34,492 nt of DNA, taken from NCBI GenBank assembly GCA_016932695.1, contig JAFGCH010000027.1, forward strand, positions 1-34,492, in the 5' to 3' direction. Source of the stretch: Acidimicrobiia bacterium (GTDB taxonomy: Bacteria; Actinomycetota; Acidimicrobiia; Spongiisociales; UBA11373). The position numbers were made by a program, and so were the translations under genes. The notes beneath the pieces are model-generated. The model searched no databases. It saw only the letters and a list, made by a program, of their open reading frames with translations, and had not been told where the DNA came from. Shown here one piece after another: positions 7,620-18,797 of this stretch; positions within the stretch are counted from its first letter, which is position 1; each line of letters starts with the position of its first letter.

Positions 7620-9203
7620 TCAGCCTCCAAAGGCCCGCGCCACCAGGCGCTGGACGGAATCGTTGGTAGTGCCGAAGACGATGGCCGGGTACACGCCGAC
7701 GGCCAGCGTGGCCAGCACCAGGGGCACCCAGGCCCCCAGCTCGTAGCCGTCGGCGTCGCGGAAGGACTTCTCCCGCCACTCCTCGGGGATCTCCCCCAGG
7801 TTGACCCGCTGCAGCATCCACAGCAGGTAGCCCGCGGTGAGCACGGTGCCGATGGCCCCTATCACCATGGCGCTGCGGAAAAGCGCCAGGTTGGCCCCGG
7901 CGAAGGGGTTGTACGAGGCCAGCAGGGCCATGAACTCGCCCCAGAAGCCGGCCAGGCCGGGCAGGCCCAGTGAGGCCATGGCGGCAAAGCCCAAGATGCC
8001 CCCCAACCGGGGCAGGATCTTCTGGTTGCCGCCCAGGCGGGCCATCTCCCGGGTGTGGTAGCGGTGCTGGATCGACCCGGCCAGGAAGAAGAGCAGGCCG
8101 GTGATGATGCCGTGGGCCACCATGCCCACGATGGCGGCGTTGATGCCCACCTCGGTGAGGGTGGAAATCCCCAGCATCACGAAGCCCATGTGGCCCACGG
8201 AGGAGAAGGCGATCAGGCGCTTCATGTCGGTCTGCGCCAGGCAGGCCAGCGACCCGTAGATGATGGCAATCACCGCCAGGATCGCGATGACCGGGGCCCA
8301 GGCCTTGGCCTCTTCGGGGAGGATGGGCAGGGCGATGCGGATGAAGCCGTAGGACCCCAGCTTCAGCAGGATGGCCGCCAGTAGCACCGAGCCCACGGTG
8401 GGGGCGGCGGTGTGGGCGTCGGGCAGCCAAGTGTGCAGCGGCCACATCGGCACCTTGACGGCGAAGCCCAGGAACAGGGCGAAGAACACCCAGAAGGCGA
8501 AGGTCCCGGTGAACAACTGCCCCTCCGCCCCCCGGGCCGATAGCGCCTCGATGTCGAAGGTGCGGGGGAGGCCCCCGTTGCCGGAGCGGAAGTACAGGGC
8601 CAGGAAGCCCAGCAACATGAACGCCGAGCCGAACAGGGTGAAGAGGAAGAACTTGATGGCGGCGTAGAGCCGGGTCTCCACCGGGCGCTTGAAGCCCGGC
8701 AGCCGCATGGGGTTACGGTCGCCCCAGATCCCGATCATGAAGTACATCGGGAGCAGCACCAACTCGAAGAAGATGAAGAAGAGCACCAGGTCCAGCGCCA
8801 CGAAGGTCCCCGCCATGCCGGTGGCCAGCACCAGCATCAGCACCAGGAACGCCTTGGGGTTGTGCGGCTCGGGCCAGTGGTTCCACGAATAGATCACACA
8901 CAGCAGGGTGATGAAGGTGGAAAGCACCACCAGCGGCAGGCTGATCCCGTCGACCCCGATGTGGAACCGCGAGTCGATGGCCGGGATCCAGGAGGTGTCG
9001 GCCCCGAACTGGTAGCCCGCCGAGCCGAAGTCGAAAGCCACGGTGGCGATCACCGACACGACGAAGGAGGCGGCGGCGAAGCCGAGGGCGATGGCCTTGA
9101 TCGCCGTCTCCCGGGCGCGCGGGACCGCCAGCACCACGGCCGCCCCCACCAGGGGGAGGAACACGATGAGGCTCAGCCCCCACCCGTTCTCGAACCAGCC
9201 CAT
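7620..9203 (-). CDS. nuoM: Complex I membrane subunit M (first set)
   Basis: An antiporter-like proton-translocating subunit, 527 residues, the normal size for NuoM. Family segments include FFIFFELVLLPMYFMIGIWG (conserved Glu), KFFLFTLFGSAFMLLG, FAVKVPMWPLHTWLPDAHT (conserved Lys) and LIAFSSVGHMGFVMLG. Compared with the second NuoM in this window it has a 15-20 residue insertion after the IWG motif (DRNPMRLPGFKRPVETR). The ATG at 9203 has GGAGG nine bases upstream. The gap to nuoL is 15 bp. Confidence 0.95.
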   Translation of the reverse strand: MGWFENGWGLSLIVFLPLVGAAVVLAVPRARETAIKAIALGFAAASFVVSVIATVAFDFGSAGYQFGADTSWIPAIDSRFHIGVDGISLPLVVLSTFITLLCVIYSWNHWPEPHNPKAFLVLMLVLATGMAGTFVALDLVLFFIFFELVLLPMYFMIGIWGDRNPMRLPGFKRPVETRLYAAIKFFLFTLFGSAFMLLGFLALYFRSGNGGLPRTFDIEALSARGAEGQLFTGTFAFWVFFALFLGFAVKVPMWPLHTWLPDAHTAAPTVGSVLLAAILLKLGSYGFIRIALPILPEEAKAWAPVIAILAVIAIIYGSLACLAQTDMKRLIAFSSVGHMGFVMLGISTLTEVGINAAIVGMVAHGIITGLLFFLAGSIQHRYHTREMARLGGNQKILPRLGGILGFAAMASLGLPGLAGFWGEFMALLASYNPFAGANLALFRSAMVIGAIGTVLTAGYLLWMLQRVNLGEIPEEWREKSFRDADGYELGAWVPLVLATLAVGVYPAIVFGTTNDSVQRLVARAFGG

Positions 9204-9218
9204 CTCGCTCGCCCTCCT

Positions 9219-11305
<2,087 letters not shown>

Positions 11306-11306
<1 letters not shown>

Positions 11307-11611
11307 CACCACTTCATCAGGTCGAGCTCGTCCACGTTGGCCGACGAGCGGTTGCGGAAGATCAGGATCACGATGGCCAGGCCGATGCCCACCTCGGCGG
11401 CGGCGACGGTGATGACGAACAGGGCGAAGATGTGGCCGGTGTGCAGGGTGTCCCCCAGCAGCGAGCCGAAGGCCACCAGGTTGATGTTCACCGCCGCCAG
11501 CATCAGCTCTATGGAGAGCAGCACCGCCACCGCGTTGCGCCGTACCAGCACGCCGTAGACGCCCAGAGAGAAGAGCAGGGCCCCGAGGATGAGGAACTGG
11601 TTGACCGTCAT
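11306..11611 (-). CDS. nuoK: Complex I membrane subunit K
   Basis: A small three-helix Mrp-like subunit of complex I, 101 residues, the standard length. It shows LGVYGVLVRRNAVAVLLSIELMLAAVNINLVAF, with the conserved Glu of helix 2 in SIELM, followed by the second acidic helix (VAAAEVGIGLAIVI, Glu in AEVG). It starts ATGA-overlapped with nuoJ and ends overlapping nuoL. Confidence 0.96.
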
Positions 11612-12192
11612 TCCTTGGGATCGCTTTCCTTGGGGTCGCTTTCCTTGGGATCGCTCTTCTTGGGATCGCTTCCCTTGGGGTCCTTTCGGGCGACCACGAT
11701 GCCGCCGATCAGCGCCGCCAGCAACACGAAGGACACGGCCTCGAAGGGAATCACGAAGCGCCGGAAGAGCGCGTCGCCCAGATCCCCGGTGAGGTTCCGC
11801 TCCACCGCCGCCCCCTCGGCCCAGCCGAAGAAGGCGGTGGTGGCATAGGCCAGGGTGGCGAACACCGCCGCCGCCACCGCCAGCGCCGGCCAGCGCCGCC
11901 GGTGGTCGAGAGGTATGGGATCACGGCGCAGCGGGGCACGGGTGATCATGAGGCCGAAGAGGAACAGCACCACCACCGCCCCGATGTAGACCAGCACCAC
12001 CGTCCAGGCCACGAACTCTGCTCCGAGCAGCAGGAACAGGGCGGCCGACCCGGCCAGGGCCACCACCAGCATCAGGACGGCGTGCACCAGGTTGCGGGAG
12101 GTGACCACCCACCACCCGGCGGCCAGCATCACCACCCCGATCACCAGGAAGACGATGTTCTCGCTCTGGCCGATCCACTCGCCGAAGCTCAC
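11608..12192 (-). CDS. nuoJ: Complex I membrane subunit J with repeated acidic/basic tail
   Basis: A 194-residue membrane subunit of complex I with about five helices. The pi-bulge helix region is recognisable ([17 protein letters not shown]), as is [27 protein letters not shown]. The GTG start at 12192 overlaps the nuoI stop as GTGA. Unusual is the C-terminus: after the last helix (about 168) it ends in [24 protein letters not shown], five tandem 5-residue units encoded by a 15-bp DNA repeat. Typical NuoJ proteins lack this tail. Its role is unknown. Confidence 0.94.
   Translation of the reverse strand: MSFGEWIGQSENIVFLVIGVVMLAAGWWVVTSRNLVHAVLMLVVALAGSAALFLLLGAEFVAWTVVLVYIGAVVVLFLFGLMITRAPLRRDPIPLDHRRRWPALAVAAAVFATLAYATTAFFGWAEGAAVERNLTGDLGDALFRRFVIPFEAVSFVLLAALIGGIVVARKDPKGSDPKKSDPKESDPKESDPKE
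11611..11685. repeat. Five 15-bp tandem repeats at the 3' end of nuoJ
   Basis: The plus-strand unit TTCCTTGGGATCGCT repeats at 11611, 11626, 11641, 11656 and 11671. The first three units differ by at most one base, and the fourth and fifth diverge by a few. Being in frame, they give the SDPKE tail of NuoJ and end exactly before the nuoJ stop/nuoK start overlap. Confidence 0.9.
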
Positions 12193-12710
12193 GGCTCACC
12201 CCCCTCCGGCTCGCTCCCTTCGAGGGCGGGAGGCTCGGGCACGGTCGCCAGCCACTGCGTCAGCCGCTCCTTGCCGTGCAGCAGGTCGGCCAGGCTCTCC
12301 GCCGAGTACTCGTACTCCGGGGACCAGAAGAGGGCGTCGAAGGGGCAGACCTCCACGCAGATCCCGCAGAACATGCACAGGGCGAAGTCGATGTCGAAGC
12401 GGTCGAGCACCGAGCGGGTGCGGGCCCGACCCCCCGGCTCGGCGGGCGGTTGCTGCACCTTGTGGCCCTCGATGTAGATGCACCAGTCGGGGCATTCCCG
12501 GGCGCAGAGCATGCAGACGGTGCAGGCCTCCACGTCGAGGGCGATGACCCCGCGCGCCCGCTCCGGCGGGATCTCCTTTTCCACCGGGTACATCACCGTG
12601 ACCGGCTTGCGCAGGAAGGTGCGAAAGGTGAGCCACATGCCCTTGAAGAGCCCCCAGCCCGGGACCACCGAGCGGAGGCGCTTGCCGGAGGAGGAGCGGG
12701 GGATGCTCAC
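12189..12710 (-). CDS. nuoI: Complex I iron-sulfur subunit I
   Basis: A ferredoxin-like subunit of the peripheral arm, 173 residues, carrying clusters N6a and N6b. Two complete 4Fe-4S motifs are present: C63-x2-C66-x2-C69-x3-C73 and C112-x2-C115-x2-C118-x3-C122. The N-terminal amphipathic stretch (about 15-35) fits membrane attachment. The GTG start at 12710 overlaps the nuoH stop as GTGA. With no NuoG, NuoF or NuoE encoded here, NuoI would be the entry point for electrons, as in ferredoxin- or F420-linked 11-subunit relatives. Confidence 0.95.
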   Translation of the reverse strand: MSIPRSSSGKRLRSVVPGWGLFKGMWLTFRTFLRKPVTVMYPVEKEIPPERARGVIALDVEACTVCMLCARECPDWCIYIEGHKVQQPPAEPGGRARTRSVLDRFDIDFALCMFCGICVEVCPFDALFWSPEYEYSAESLADLLHGKERLTQWLATVPEPPALEGSEPEGGEP

Positions 12711-13720
12711 AGCACCACCTTCAGCGTGGCGGTGACGGCGATGTTGGCCAGGGCCAGCGGCACCAGCCAGCGCCAGGCCAGCGACTGCAGCTGGTCCTCG
12801 CGCAGGCGCGGCCAGGTCCAGCGGAACCAGATCATGACGAACACCAGGATGAGCGACTTGCCGATGAGCACGAACGGCCCGAACCAGTCGGCGTTCAGCC
12901 CCCAGAAGTGATAGCCGCCCAGGAAGAGGACCGAGGCGATGGCCGACATGGCCAGCATGCCGGCGTACTCCCCCAGCAGGAACATGGTGAAGCGGATGCC
13001 GGAGTACTCCGTCAGGTAGCCCATCACCAGTTCCGATTCGGCGATGGGCATGTCGAAGGGGATGCGCACCAGTTCGGCCAGGGCGGCGATCATGAAGATG
13101 ACGAAGCCGATGATCTGGCCCTGCAGGGCGTAGGGCAGGGAGATGCCCACCGAGCCGATGTGGAACAGGGGCTGGGCCTGGGCCTCGGTGATTCCTACCA
13201 TCGACATGGTGCCCGCCTGGATGACCACCCCCACCACCGCCAGCACCAGGGGCAGCTCGTAGGCGATCAGCTGGGCCCCGGCCCGCAGGCCGCCGATCAA
13301 CGAGTACTTGTTCCCCGACGACCAGCCGGCCATGAGCAGGGCGATGGTGCTCACCGACCCGGCGGCCAGCGCGTAGAAGATGCCCACGTCCAGGTCGCCG
13401 GCCACCAGCACCGGGGAGAGCGGGATGATCACGATCACCGCAAAGGTGCCCAAGAGCGACACCATGGGGGCCAGGCGGAACACCGGGGCATCGGCGTCGC
13501 GGGGGATCAGATCCTCCTTCTGGAGGAACTTCAGCGCCTCGGCGAACACCTGGGCCCAGCCCCAGCGGCCCCCGGCGAAGTAAGGGCCGATGCGGTGCTG
13601 CATGTGGGCCGACACTTTGAGCTCGGCGAACATCACCACCAGGGCCAAGGCAAAGAGGATCACCACGGCCAGGCCCAGCTTGACCGCCAGCACCACCCAG
13701 ACGTTGTCGAGCAGGCTCAT
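12707..13720 (-). CDS. nuoH: Complex I membrane subunit H
   Basis: The 337-residue, eight-helix subunit that forms the quinone entry channel and links the peripheral arm to the membrane arm. Diagnostic stretches are the [27 protein letters not shown] region, LQKEDLIP, and the acidic helix with [22 protein letters not shown]. The frame is open upstream, but family homology begins at the ATG at 13720, which overlaps the nuoD stop as ATGA. Confidence 0.96.
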   Translation of the reverse strand: MSLLDNVWVVLAVKLGLAVVILFALALVVMFAELKVSAHMQHRIGPYFAGGRWGWAQVFAEALKFLQKEDLIPRDADAPVFRLAPMVSLLGTFAVIVIIPLSPVLVAGDLDVGIFYALAAGSVSTIALLMAGWSSGNKYSLIGGLRAGAQLIAYELPLVLAVVGVVIQAGTMSMVGITEAQAQPLFHIGSVGISLPYALQGQIIGFVIFMIAALAELVRIPFDMPIAESELVMGYLTEYSGIRFTMFLLGEYAGMLAMSAIASVLFLGGYHFWGLNADWFGPFVLIGKSLILVFVMIWFRWTWPRLREDQLQSLAWRWLVPLALANIAVTATLKVVL

Positions 13721-14916
13721 CGGTCCACGTCCCCGAGGACGAAGTCGAGGCTGCCCAGGATGGCGATGACGTCGGGGATCAAGGCCCCCTCCAGCAGCCA
13801 GGGCAGCACCTGCAGGTTGCAGAACGAGGCCGAGCGGATCTTCACCCGGTAGGGACGCCGCCCCCCGCCGGAGACGATGTGGTAGCCCATCTCCCCCTTG
13901 GGGTTCTCCGCCCGGACGTAGCACTCGCCCTTGGGCACCTTGATGACCCGGGGCACCTTGGCCTGCAGCGGCCCGCCGGGCAGGGAGTCGACGGCCTGCT
14001 CGATGATGCGGGCGCTCTGGCGAATCTCCTCGAGGCGCACCCGGCAACGGTCGTAGTTGTCGCCGTTGGGCATGGTGACCACGTCGAAGTCGAAGCGGTC
14101 GTAGGGCAGGTAGTCCTCCACCTTGCGCAGGTCGAAGGGCACGCCGGAGGCCCGCAGGTTGGGCCCGCTCATGGCGTACTCCACCGCCTTGTCGGCGGGG
14201 AGCACCCCGATGCCTATGGTGCGCTGCTGCACGATCTCGTTGCCCAGGACCAGGTTCTCGAGGTCGTCGCAGACGTGGCGTACCGCCGTCATGGCCCGTC
14301 GCGTCCCCTCGATGAAGCCCTTAGGTAAGTCCTGGGCGCGGGTGCGCTGCGTGGACCCGCCCCCGGCCGCGGGCTTCACCCCGCCGATACGGTTGAAGTT
14401 GGGATGGAAGCGGCCCCCGGTGACGCCCTCGATCAGGTCCAGCACCCGCTCCCTCTCCCGCAGGGCATACATCAGCGGAGTCGGCGCCCCCAGTTCGGCG
14501 GGGAAGGAGCAGAGGAAGATGAGGTGGTTGGAGATACGGAACATCTCGGTGAGGATGAGACGGATGCACTGGGCTCGCTCCGGCGCCTCGACCCCCATGA
14601 GGCGCTCGGCGGCGACGATGAAAGGGATCTCGTTGGCGAAACCCGACACCCAGTCGATGCGGTTCACCAGAGCGGTGATCTGGGCGTAGGTGCGCACCTC
14701 GGCCAGCTTCTCGTAGCCGCGGTGCATGTAGCCCATCACCGGCTGCACGCTCCGCACCCGCTCTCCGGCGACGGTGGCCACCAGGCGCAGCACCCCGTGG
14801 GTAGAGGGGTGCTGCGGGCCGATGTTGAGGACCATGTCCTCCGTCTGCAGCTCCACCGAAACCGCCGCCTCGGAGCGGTGCATGGCCAGCAGGTGCCGAT
14901 CGGCGGGAGTGGTCAC
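13717..14916 (-). CDS. nuoD: Complex I 49-kDa subunit D with Trp at the quinone-site Tyr position
   Basis: The catalytic quinone-site subunit, 399 residues, ancestrally related to NiFe-hydrogenase large subunits. [13 protein letters not shown] (H36 and H40, equivalent to His34/His38 of Thermus Nqo4) and the C-terminal [19 protein letters not shown] are canonical. The quinone-binding Tyr (Tyr87 in Thermus, in the context MDYL) is Trp89 here (IDWV). Arg66 in YMHRGYEK matches the arginine that NDUFAF7 methylates in human NDUFS2. The start is GTG at 14916: GGAGG lies 7 nt upstream, and it overlaps the nuoC stop as GTGA. The open frame continues upstream through nuoC but is only a shadow there. 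Confidence 0.95.
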   Translation of the reverse strand: MTTPADRHLLAMHRSEAAVSVELQTEDMVLNIGPQHPSTHGVLRLVATVAGERVRSVQPVMGYMHRGYEKLAEVRTYAQITALVNRIDWVSGFANEIPFIVAAERLMGVEAPERAQCIRLILTEMFRISNHLIFLCSFPAELGAPTPLMYALRERERVLDLIEGVTGGRFHPNFNRIGGVKPAAGGGSTQRTRAQDLPKGFIEGTRRAMTAVRHVCDDLENLVLGNEIVQQRTIGIGVLPADKAVEYAMSGPNLRASGVPFDLRKVEDYLPYDRFDFDVVTMPNGDNYDRCRVRLEEIRQSARIIEQAVDSLPGGPLQAKVPRVIKVPKGECYVRAENPKGEMGYHIVSGGGRRPYRVKIRSASFCNLQVLPWLLEGALIPDVIAILGSLDFVLGDVDR

Positions 14917-15533
14917 GCCCCGCCCTCCTTCGGCTCGCCGGCGGATCCCTCGGCGGCGGGCAGCGGGGTGACCTCCACCGCCCCCGGCCAGGCCTTCACC
15001 TCGCGGGCCAGCAGCGGGTAAGACTTGCGCAGGGGATGACCCACGAACCCCTCGGACAGGTAGATGCGCACCGGGTTGGGATGCCCCACGAAGGTGATGC
15101 CGAACATGTCGGCCGCCTCGCGCTCGTGCCAGTCGGCGGCGGTGTATACGCCCGCCAGCGAGTCGATGGTGAGGTCGTCCGGCGGCAAGTCGGTGGAGAG
15201 GATCACCGCCTCCCCGGCGGAGACGTCCGAAAGGCGGCTGATGACCTCGTAGCGCTCCTCCACCGGTTCGCCTTCCAGCGGGTCTCCCACCGCCACCTCG
15301 TTGGACCAGTCGATGGCCGAGAGCCAGGCGAAGAAGGGCAGGTGCGGCTGCAGGGCGCGGTGGGCCTCCACCCAGCGCTCCCGGGGCACCCGCACCTTGA
15401 CGGTGCGGAAGGCGTCGGCCCATTCCGCCGAGCCGACCAGGGCCGCCCAGTGTGCGGCGCGCGCGGGCGGCGTCTCGGCAGAGGGGGTCTCCGGATCGGG
15501 CGCCGGGGCGGCGGGGGGCTCAGGCTCGCTCAC
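14913..15533 (-). CDS. nuoC: Complex I 30-kDa subunit C
   Basis: A 206-residue peripheral-arm subunit that packs against NuoD. The family core is clear: [18 protein letters not shown], then [12 protein letters not shown] and the end signature [10 protein letters not shown]. The first 25 residues are a Pro/Glu-rich, low-complexity extension ([16 protein letters not shown]). The GTG at 15533 overlaps the end of nuoB by 14 bp. Only a weak ribosome site is visible, so translation is probably coupled to nuoB. Confidence 0.94.
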   Translation of the reverse strand: MSEPEPPAAPAPDPETPSAETPPARAAHWAALVGSAEWADAFRTVKVRVPRERWVEAHRALQPHLPFFAWLSAIDWSNEVAVGDPLEGEPVEERYEVISRLSDVSAGEAVILSTDLPPDDLTIDSLAGVYTAADWHEREAADMFGITFVGHPNPVRIYLSEGFVGHPLRKSYPLLAREVKAWPGAVEVTPLPAAEGSAGEPKEGGA

Positions 15534-16011
15534 CGGCGTTCCACTTCTCTTTGATGTCCTCGCCCATGATCTTGCGCTGGAGCAGGACGATGCCCTCCAT
15601 GAGCGCCTCGGGCCGCGGCGGGCAGCCGGGCACGTAGACGTCCACCGGGATGATCTGATCGACCCCCTTGGTGACGTTATAGGAGTCCCAATAGGGGCCG
15701 CCGCAGTTGGCGCACGACCCCATGGAGATGACGTACTTGGGCTCGGGCATCTGGTCGTACAGCTTGCGCACCGCCGGGGCCATCTTGTCGGTGATGGTGC
15801 CCGCCACGATCATGAGGTCGGCCTGCCGGGGGGAGGCGGGCAGCGGGATGATGCCGAAGCGCATGAAGTCGTAGCGCGGCCCGGCGGCGGCCATCATCTC
15901 GATAGCGCAGCAGGCCAGGCCGAACTGGAAGAGCCAGAGGGAGTACTTGCGCGACCAGTTGAGGAGCCAGGTCAGCGGCTTGGGGGAGTCGAACCGATCT
16001 AGGACTCCCAC
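15520..16011 (-). CDS. nuoB: Complex I subunit B, carries cluster N2
   Basis: A 163-residue subunit holding the terminal 4Fe-4S cluster N2 that reduces quinone. The four ligands are C34 and C35 ([10 protein letters not shown]), C100 ([10 protein letters not shown]) and C130 ([11 protein letters not shown]). An additional Cys103 makes a CxxC, unlike the CAxS of many canonical NuoB proteins. The N-terminus is short. The GTG at 16011 lies inside the end of nuoA (13-bp overlap) and is the only start close to the conserved region; in-frame codons farther upstream would read through nuoA. Confidence 0.94.
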   Translation of the reverse strand: MGVLDRFDSPKPLTWLLNWSRKYSLWLFQFGLACCAIEMMAAAGPRYDFMRFGIIPLPASPRQADLMIVAGTITDKMAPAVRKLYDQMPEPKYVISMGSCANCGGPYWDSYNVTKGVDQIIPVDVYVPGCPPRPEALMEGIVLLQRKIMGEDIKEKWNAGERA

Positions 16012-16367
16012 TTGAGCACTCCCTTGCGGATGGCGTAGACCAAGCCGGCGAGCAGGATCACGATGAAGATGACCATCTCCACCAGGGCGAACAGGCCCAG
16101 CTGCTCCAGCCGCACCGCCCAGGGGAAGATGAAGGCCGCCTCGACGTCGAAGATCAGGAACAGCAGAGCGAAGATGTAGTAGCGGATGTGGGTCTGGCTC
16201 CAGCCGCCGCCCACCGGGTCGATGCCGCACTCGTAGGCTGTGGCCTTGGCGGCCGAGGGACGGCTCGGGCGGAGCAGCCAGCCGACTCCTACCGCTGCCG
16301 CTACCAGGAGAGCGCCGAAGCCGGCGAAGACGGCGACGGTGATGTAGTCCTGGAAGTACTCCGCCAC
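15999..16367 (-). CDS. nuoA: Complex I membrane subunit A, first gene of operon
   Basis: A three-helix membrane subunit, 122 residues. The family pattern is visible: [46 protein letters not shown], including the YECG loop with the cysteine that lines the quinone-site region and the FDVE acidic helix. The GTG at 16367 is preceded by TAGGAG about 5 nt upstream. It opens the twelve-gene operon, and a -10-like TATACT lies about 30 bp upstream. Confidence 0.95.
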   Translation of the reverse strand: MAEYFQDYITVAVFAGFGALLVAAAVGVGWLLRPSRPSAAKATAYECGIDPVGGGWSQTHIRYYIFALLFLIFDVEAAFIFPWAVRLEQLGLFALVEMVIFIVILLAGLVYAIRKGVLKWES

Positions 16368-16396
16368 TGCTCTCCTACCGGGATCAGGACGGCCGG

Positions 16397-16402
16397 AGTA
16401 TA
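16397..16402 (-). promoter_or_regulatory. Possible -10 box of the nuo operon
   Basis: TATACT on the minus strand lies 29 bp before the nuoA GTG, giving a predicted leader of about 20-25 nt that contains the TAGGAG ribosome site. No good -35 hexamer is seen at 17-18 bp. The surrounding intergenic stretch (16368-16509) is GC-rich with small nested inverted repeats near 16423-16455 that might end the upstream gene. Confidence 0.35.
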
Positions 16403-16509
16403 GGAACGGGGAAGACGGCGTCGCCCCGCGAGACGGCCCGCAGGGCGGCCGGGGCGCCGCCTGCCTCGCCCGGCACCGCCGGTAGCGCTGTGGTCGACTG
16501 CCTCCGTGC

Positions 16510-18390
16510 CTAGGGCACCTGGTAAGTCACCACCAGCTGGGGCCGGCTGGCGGTGATCGCCTCGCCGGTGAGCAGCGACAGGTAGTCGGCCTGCCCGTTC
16601 AGGTTGTTCCCCTCGAACCGCAGCCTCACCTGGGTGACGCCGGTCAGGTTCACCAGCGGCCAGGCCGAGGCGCGTAGCGGAGCTCGGTACCAGCGGTCCT
16701 CCGGCGTCTTCACGAACCGTCCCACGTTCCCGCGCGTGCCCATGGCGTGGAAGTCGAAACGCTCCAGGCTCACGCTGTCGTGAAACCAGCCGGTCTTGAT
16801 GTCCACCTTCAGCAAGCCCATCGAGTCGAACGGGTTATCCCCCACCAGGCCCTGCCGACGAACCCGCACCGTCGCACCCACGACCACCGCATCGTCCGGC
16901 AAGGAGGCGGTGTTGAACGACAGCACCGTCCGGTACTGACGACCGGCGGCATCGTCCCCCACCCGGGTAGTGATCGCCGCTGCCTCCAGCGAGCCTCCCT
17001 TGCCGGACCCAACAGCGCTCTCCAACACCCAGCCGTCGTTGGCGGCTGCCGAACGGAAGACCGCCTCTACTTGCAGCGGTTCCACCTCGTAACTGCGCAC
17101 GAACACATCATGTGAGCCGGCGTTGGGCTCCTGGAGGGGCAGGGTCCCGCTGGTGGCGCCGGCGACGTACATCGCTCTTTCCCCAACTGCCACCCCATAG
17201 GCGTAGTTCTTGCCCGTTTCAGTGTCGATTGTGCGGGTCCACAGTTCCTTGCCGGCGTGGTCGTACCTACGGACGAAGCCCACTAGGCCCTGTTGGGGCA
17301 ACCCGGGCAACGGGCCCGACGTCTCCCCCACCAGGTAGACCCCGGCGGCGTCCGCCGCCACCCCCCAGCCAATCTGGGTATCAGGGACCTCCGAACCACA
17401 CACCTGGCGGGTCCAACCCTCGCCGCCGGCAGGGTCGTACTGGCGCACGAAGGCGTCCTCGCCGCCGGTAGAGGTCTGTCCGGGCAAGACCGCTCTCGTG
17501 CTGCCCACGACATAGACTGCGGCGCCTCCCACCGCCACCCCCCAGCCGAAGTCGAAGTAGTTGGACCCGCTGGTCGAACATATCTGGCGGGCCCACACCT
17601 GGTTGCCGGCATGGTCGAGCTTGGCGAGGAAGGCGTCTGGGTCCATGTTCCATGCCCCGGGATAGGTCGTCTGCCCGGGGAAGACCCCGTAGGTCATGCC
17701 GGCCACGTAGACGCCGGTGGCATCGACCGCCACCCCATTGGCCTCGTCCACATCGTTGGTGCCGAACTGGCGGGTCCACCGGTGCTTGCCGGCATGGCTG
17801 TACTTGCGCACGAAGGCATCCCGGCTCTCGCAGTACTCCTGGTCGGGCAGGCAACCCGAGGTGTGTCCGGCCACGTACACCCCGGTAGCGTCTACCGCCA
17901 CGCCCCGGCCGTACTCGGCCGAGAATTCGCTGCCGACGCCGATGTCGCCGAACTGGCGGGTCCACAGGTGCTTGCCGTCGGGGTCGTACTTCCGCACGAA
18001 GGCATCCACCGAGCCGGCGAGACTCTGCCCCGGCAGGGCACCCTCGACCCCGCCGACCACGTACACCCCGCTGACGTCCACCGCCACCCCATAGCCGTGG
18101 TCTTCGCCGGCAGTACCGAACTGACGGGTCCAGAGGTGTTTGCCGGCCGGGTCGTACTTCCGAACGAACACATCGAAGTCGCCGGCCGCAGTCTGCCCCG
18201 GCAGGACGCCCTCGACGTCACCGGCCACGTACACCCCGCCGGAGTCTGCCGCCACCGCACGGGCTATTTCGTAACCGGTGCTACCGAACTGGCGGGTCCA
18301 GTTGACCTGGCCTTCCGCAGCCTCCACCCCCGGCAGCGCCCCTAGGCAGAGACCGGCCACTACTGCAAGCACGAGCAAGATCCGCCTCAT
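16510..18390 (-). CDS. Secreted SBBP beta-propeller repeat protein with C-terminal DNRLRE-like domain
   Basis: A 626-residue exported protein of unknown function. Residues 1-24 are a signal peptide (RRILLVLAVVAGLCLGALPG). Seven repeats of about 50-60 residues follow, each opening with W(T/A)R(Q/T), then G-VAVD--GVYVAG, LPGQ and DAFVRKYD-AGK. These are SBBP repeats, expected to form a beta-propeller with seven blades. The last ~200 residues contain RTVLSFNTASLPDDAVVVGATVRVR and end in RPQLVVTYQVP, matching DNRLRE/CBM-like beta-sandwich modules. I chose ATG 18390 because GGGAGGT lies 6 nt upstream; ATG 18396 abuts that site. It is probably cell-surface or extracellular; the ligand is unknown. 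Confidence 0.85.
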   Translation of the reverse strand: MRRILLVLAVVAGLCLGALPGVEAAEGQVNWTRQFGSTGYEIARAVAADSGGVYVAGDVEGVLPGQTAAGDFDVFVRKYDPAGKHLWTRQFGTAGEDHGYGVAVDVSGVYVVGGVEGALPGQSLAGSVDAFVRKYDPDGKHLWTRQFGDIGVGSEFSAEYGRGVAVDATGVYVAGHTSGCLPDQEYCESRDAFVRKYSHAGKHRWTRQFGTNDVDEANGVAVDATGVYVAGMTYGVFPGQTTYPGAWNMDPDAFLAKLDHAGNQVWARQICSTSGSNYFDFGWGVAVGGAAVYVVGSTRAVLPGQTSTGGEDAFVRQYDPAGGEGWTRQVCGSEVPDTQIGWGVAADAAGVYLVGETSGPLPGLPQQGLVGFVRRYDHAGKELWTRTIDTETGKNYAYGVAVGERAMYVAGATSGTLPLQEPNAGSHDVFVRSYEVEPLQVEAVFRSAAANDGWVLESAVGSGKGGSLEAAAITTRVGDDAAGRQYRTVLSFNTASLPDDAVVVGATVRVRRQGLVGDNPFDSMGLLKVDIKTGWFHDSVSLERFDFHAMGTRGNVGRFVKTPEDRWYRAPLRASAWPLVNLTGVTQVRLRFEGNNLNGQADYLSLLTGEAITASRPQLVVTYQVP

Positions 18391-18493
18391 CGCCATACCT
18401 CCCTGAGGCAAACGAGCGTCCACCCGAGACTACGCGGTCAATACCGACGATGACGGGGCGGCACCAGCGCAGAGCCGGCCGGCACGCTCAGCC

Positions 18494-18520
18494 GCCGCCC
18501 CCTGGGGAGCCCAGGGCGGC
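18494..18520 (-). terminator. Hairpin just after the thiamine-binding protein gene
   Basis: A CCTGG/CCAGG core with a 5-nt loop, extended through a 2-nt bulge to GCCGCCC/GGGCGGC, starts 2 bp after the stop codon at 18523 on the minus strand. There is no T-tract. It probably separates this two-gene unit from the SBBP protein gene downstream. Confidence 0.4.
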
Positions 18521-18522
18521 CT

Positions 18523-18795
18523 TCAGTCGCCCCCCTTCCCCGACGACTCCGCCCACCCCGCCGGGCAAGCATTGGACACCGTCGCCGTCATCACACACCC
18601 GGCGGCGGCAACGGCGTCGAAGGCACCCGCCAGGGCGCGGAAGACCGCCTCCGCCGGGCCGACGACCAGGGTGCTCATCGCTCCCGGCCGGGGCTCCAAG
18701 CCCGCCCGGCGCACGGCCTCCAGCGCCGCGGAGACCCAGGGCTCCAGCGACGACACCCCCAACGGGTAGACGGCGAACTGGCAGCTCACCTCCAT
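18523..18795 (-). CDS. Small YkoF/MTH1187-like thiamine-binding protein
   Basis: A 90-residue cytoplasmic protein resembling the thiamine-binding YkoF-like / MTH1187 family (ferredoxin-like fold). It begins EVSCQFAVYPLG, then LEPWVSAALEAVRRAGLEPRPGAMSTLVVG and ends after VMTATVSNACP, the order and length seen in single-domain members. Such proteins bind thiamine or its derivatives; no transporter or thiamine gene adjoins it here. ATG 18795 lies 2 bases after the stop of the methyltransferase gene, whose last codons contain GGAGG at good spacing, so the two are translationally coupled. The longer open frame upstream is a shadow of the methyltransferase. Exact ligand unverified. Confidence 0.72.
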   Translation of the reverse strand: MEVSCQFAVYPLGVSSLEPWVSAALEAVRRAGLEPRPGAMSTLVVGPAEAVFRALAGAFDAVAAAGCVMTATVSNACPAGWAESSGKGGD

Positions 18796-18797
18796 GG

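Noticed and set aside
13700-13740. Possible deletion scar where nuoE-F-G would be expected.
   Set aside because: nuoD and nuoH overlap by a clean ATGA, with no gene remnant, so the absence looks ancestral.
13721-14047. An N-terminal extension of nuoH by about 110 codons.
   Set aside because: The extension overlaps nuoD in another frame and has no NuoH similarity; the ATG at 13720 fits the family start.
16423-16455. Terminator for the SBBP protein gene in the gap before nuoA.
   Set aside because: Only nested short stems (GCCCCG/CGGGGC and GCCC/GGGC) are visible, which are expected by chance at this GC content.
16510-18390. Regularly spaced similar DNA segments resembling a CRISPR or satellite array.
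   Set aside because: They are coding repeats of about 160-180 bp that keep one reading frame and give SBBP protein repeats; unit size and sequence variation exclude CRISPR.
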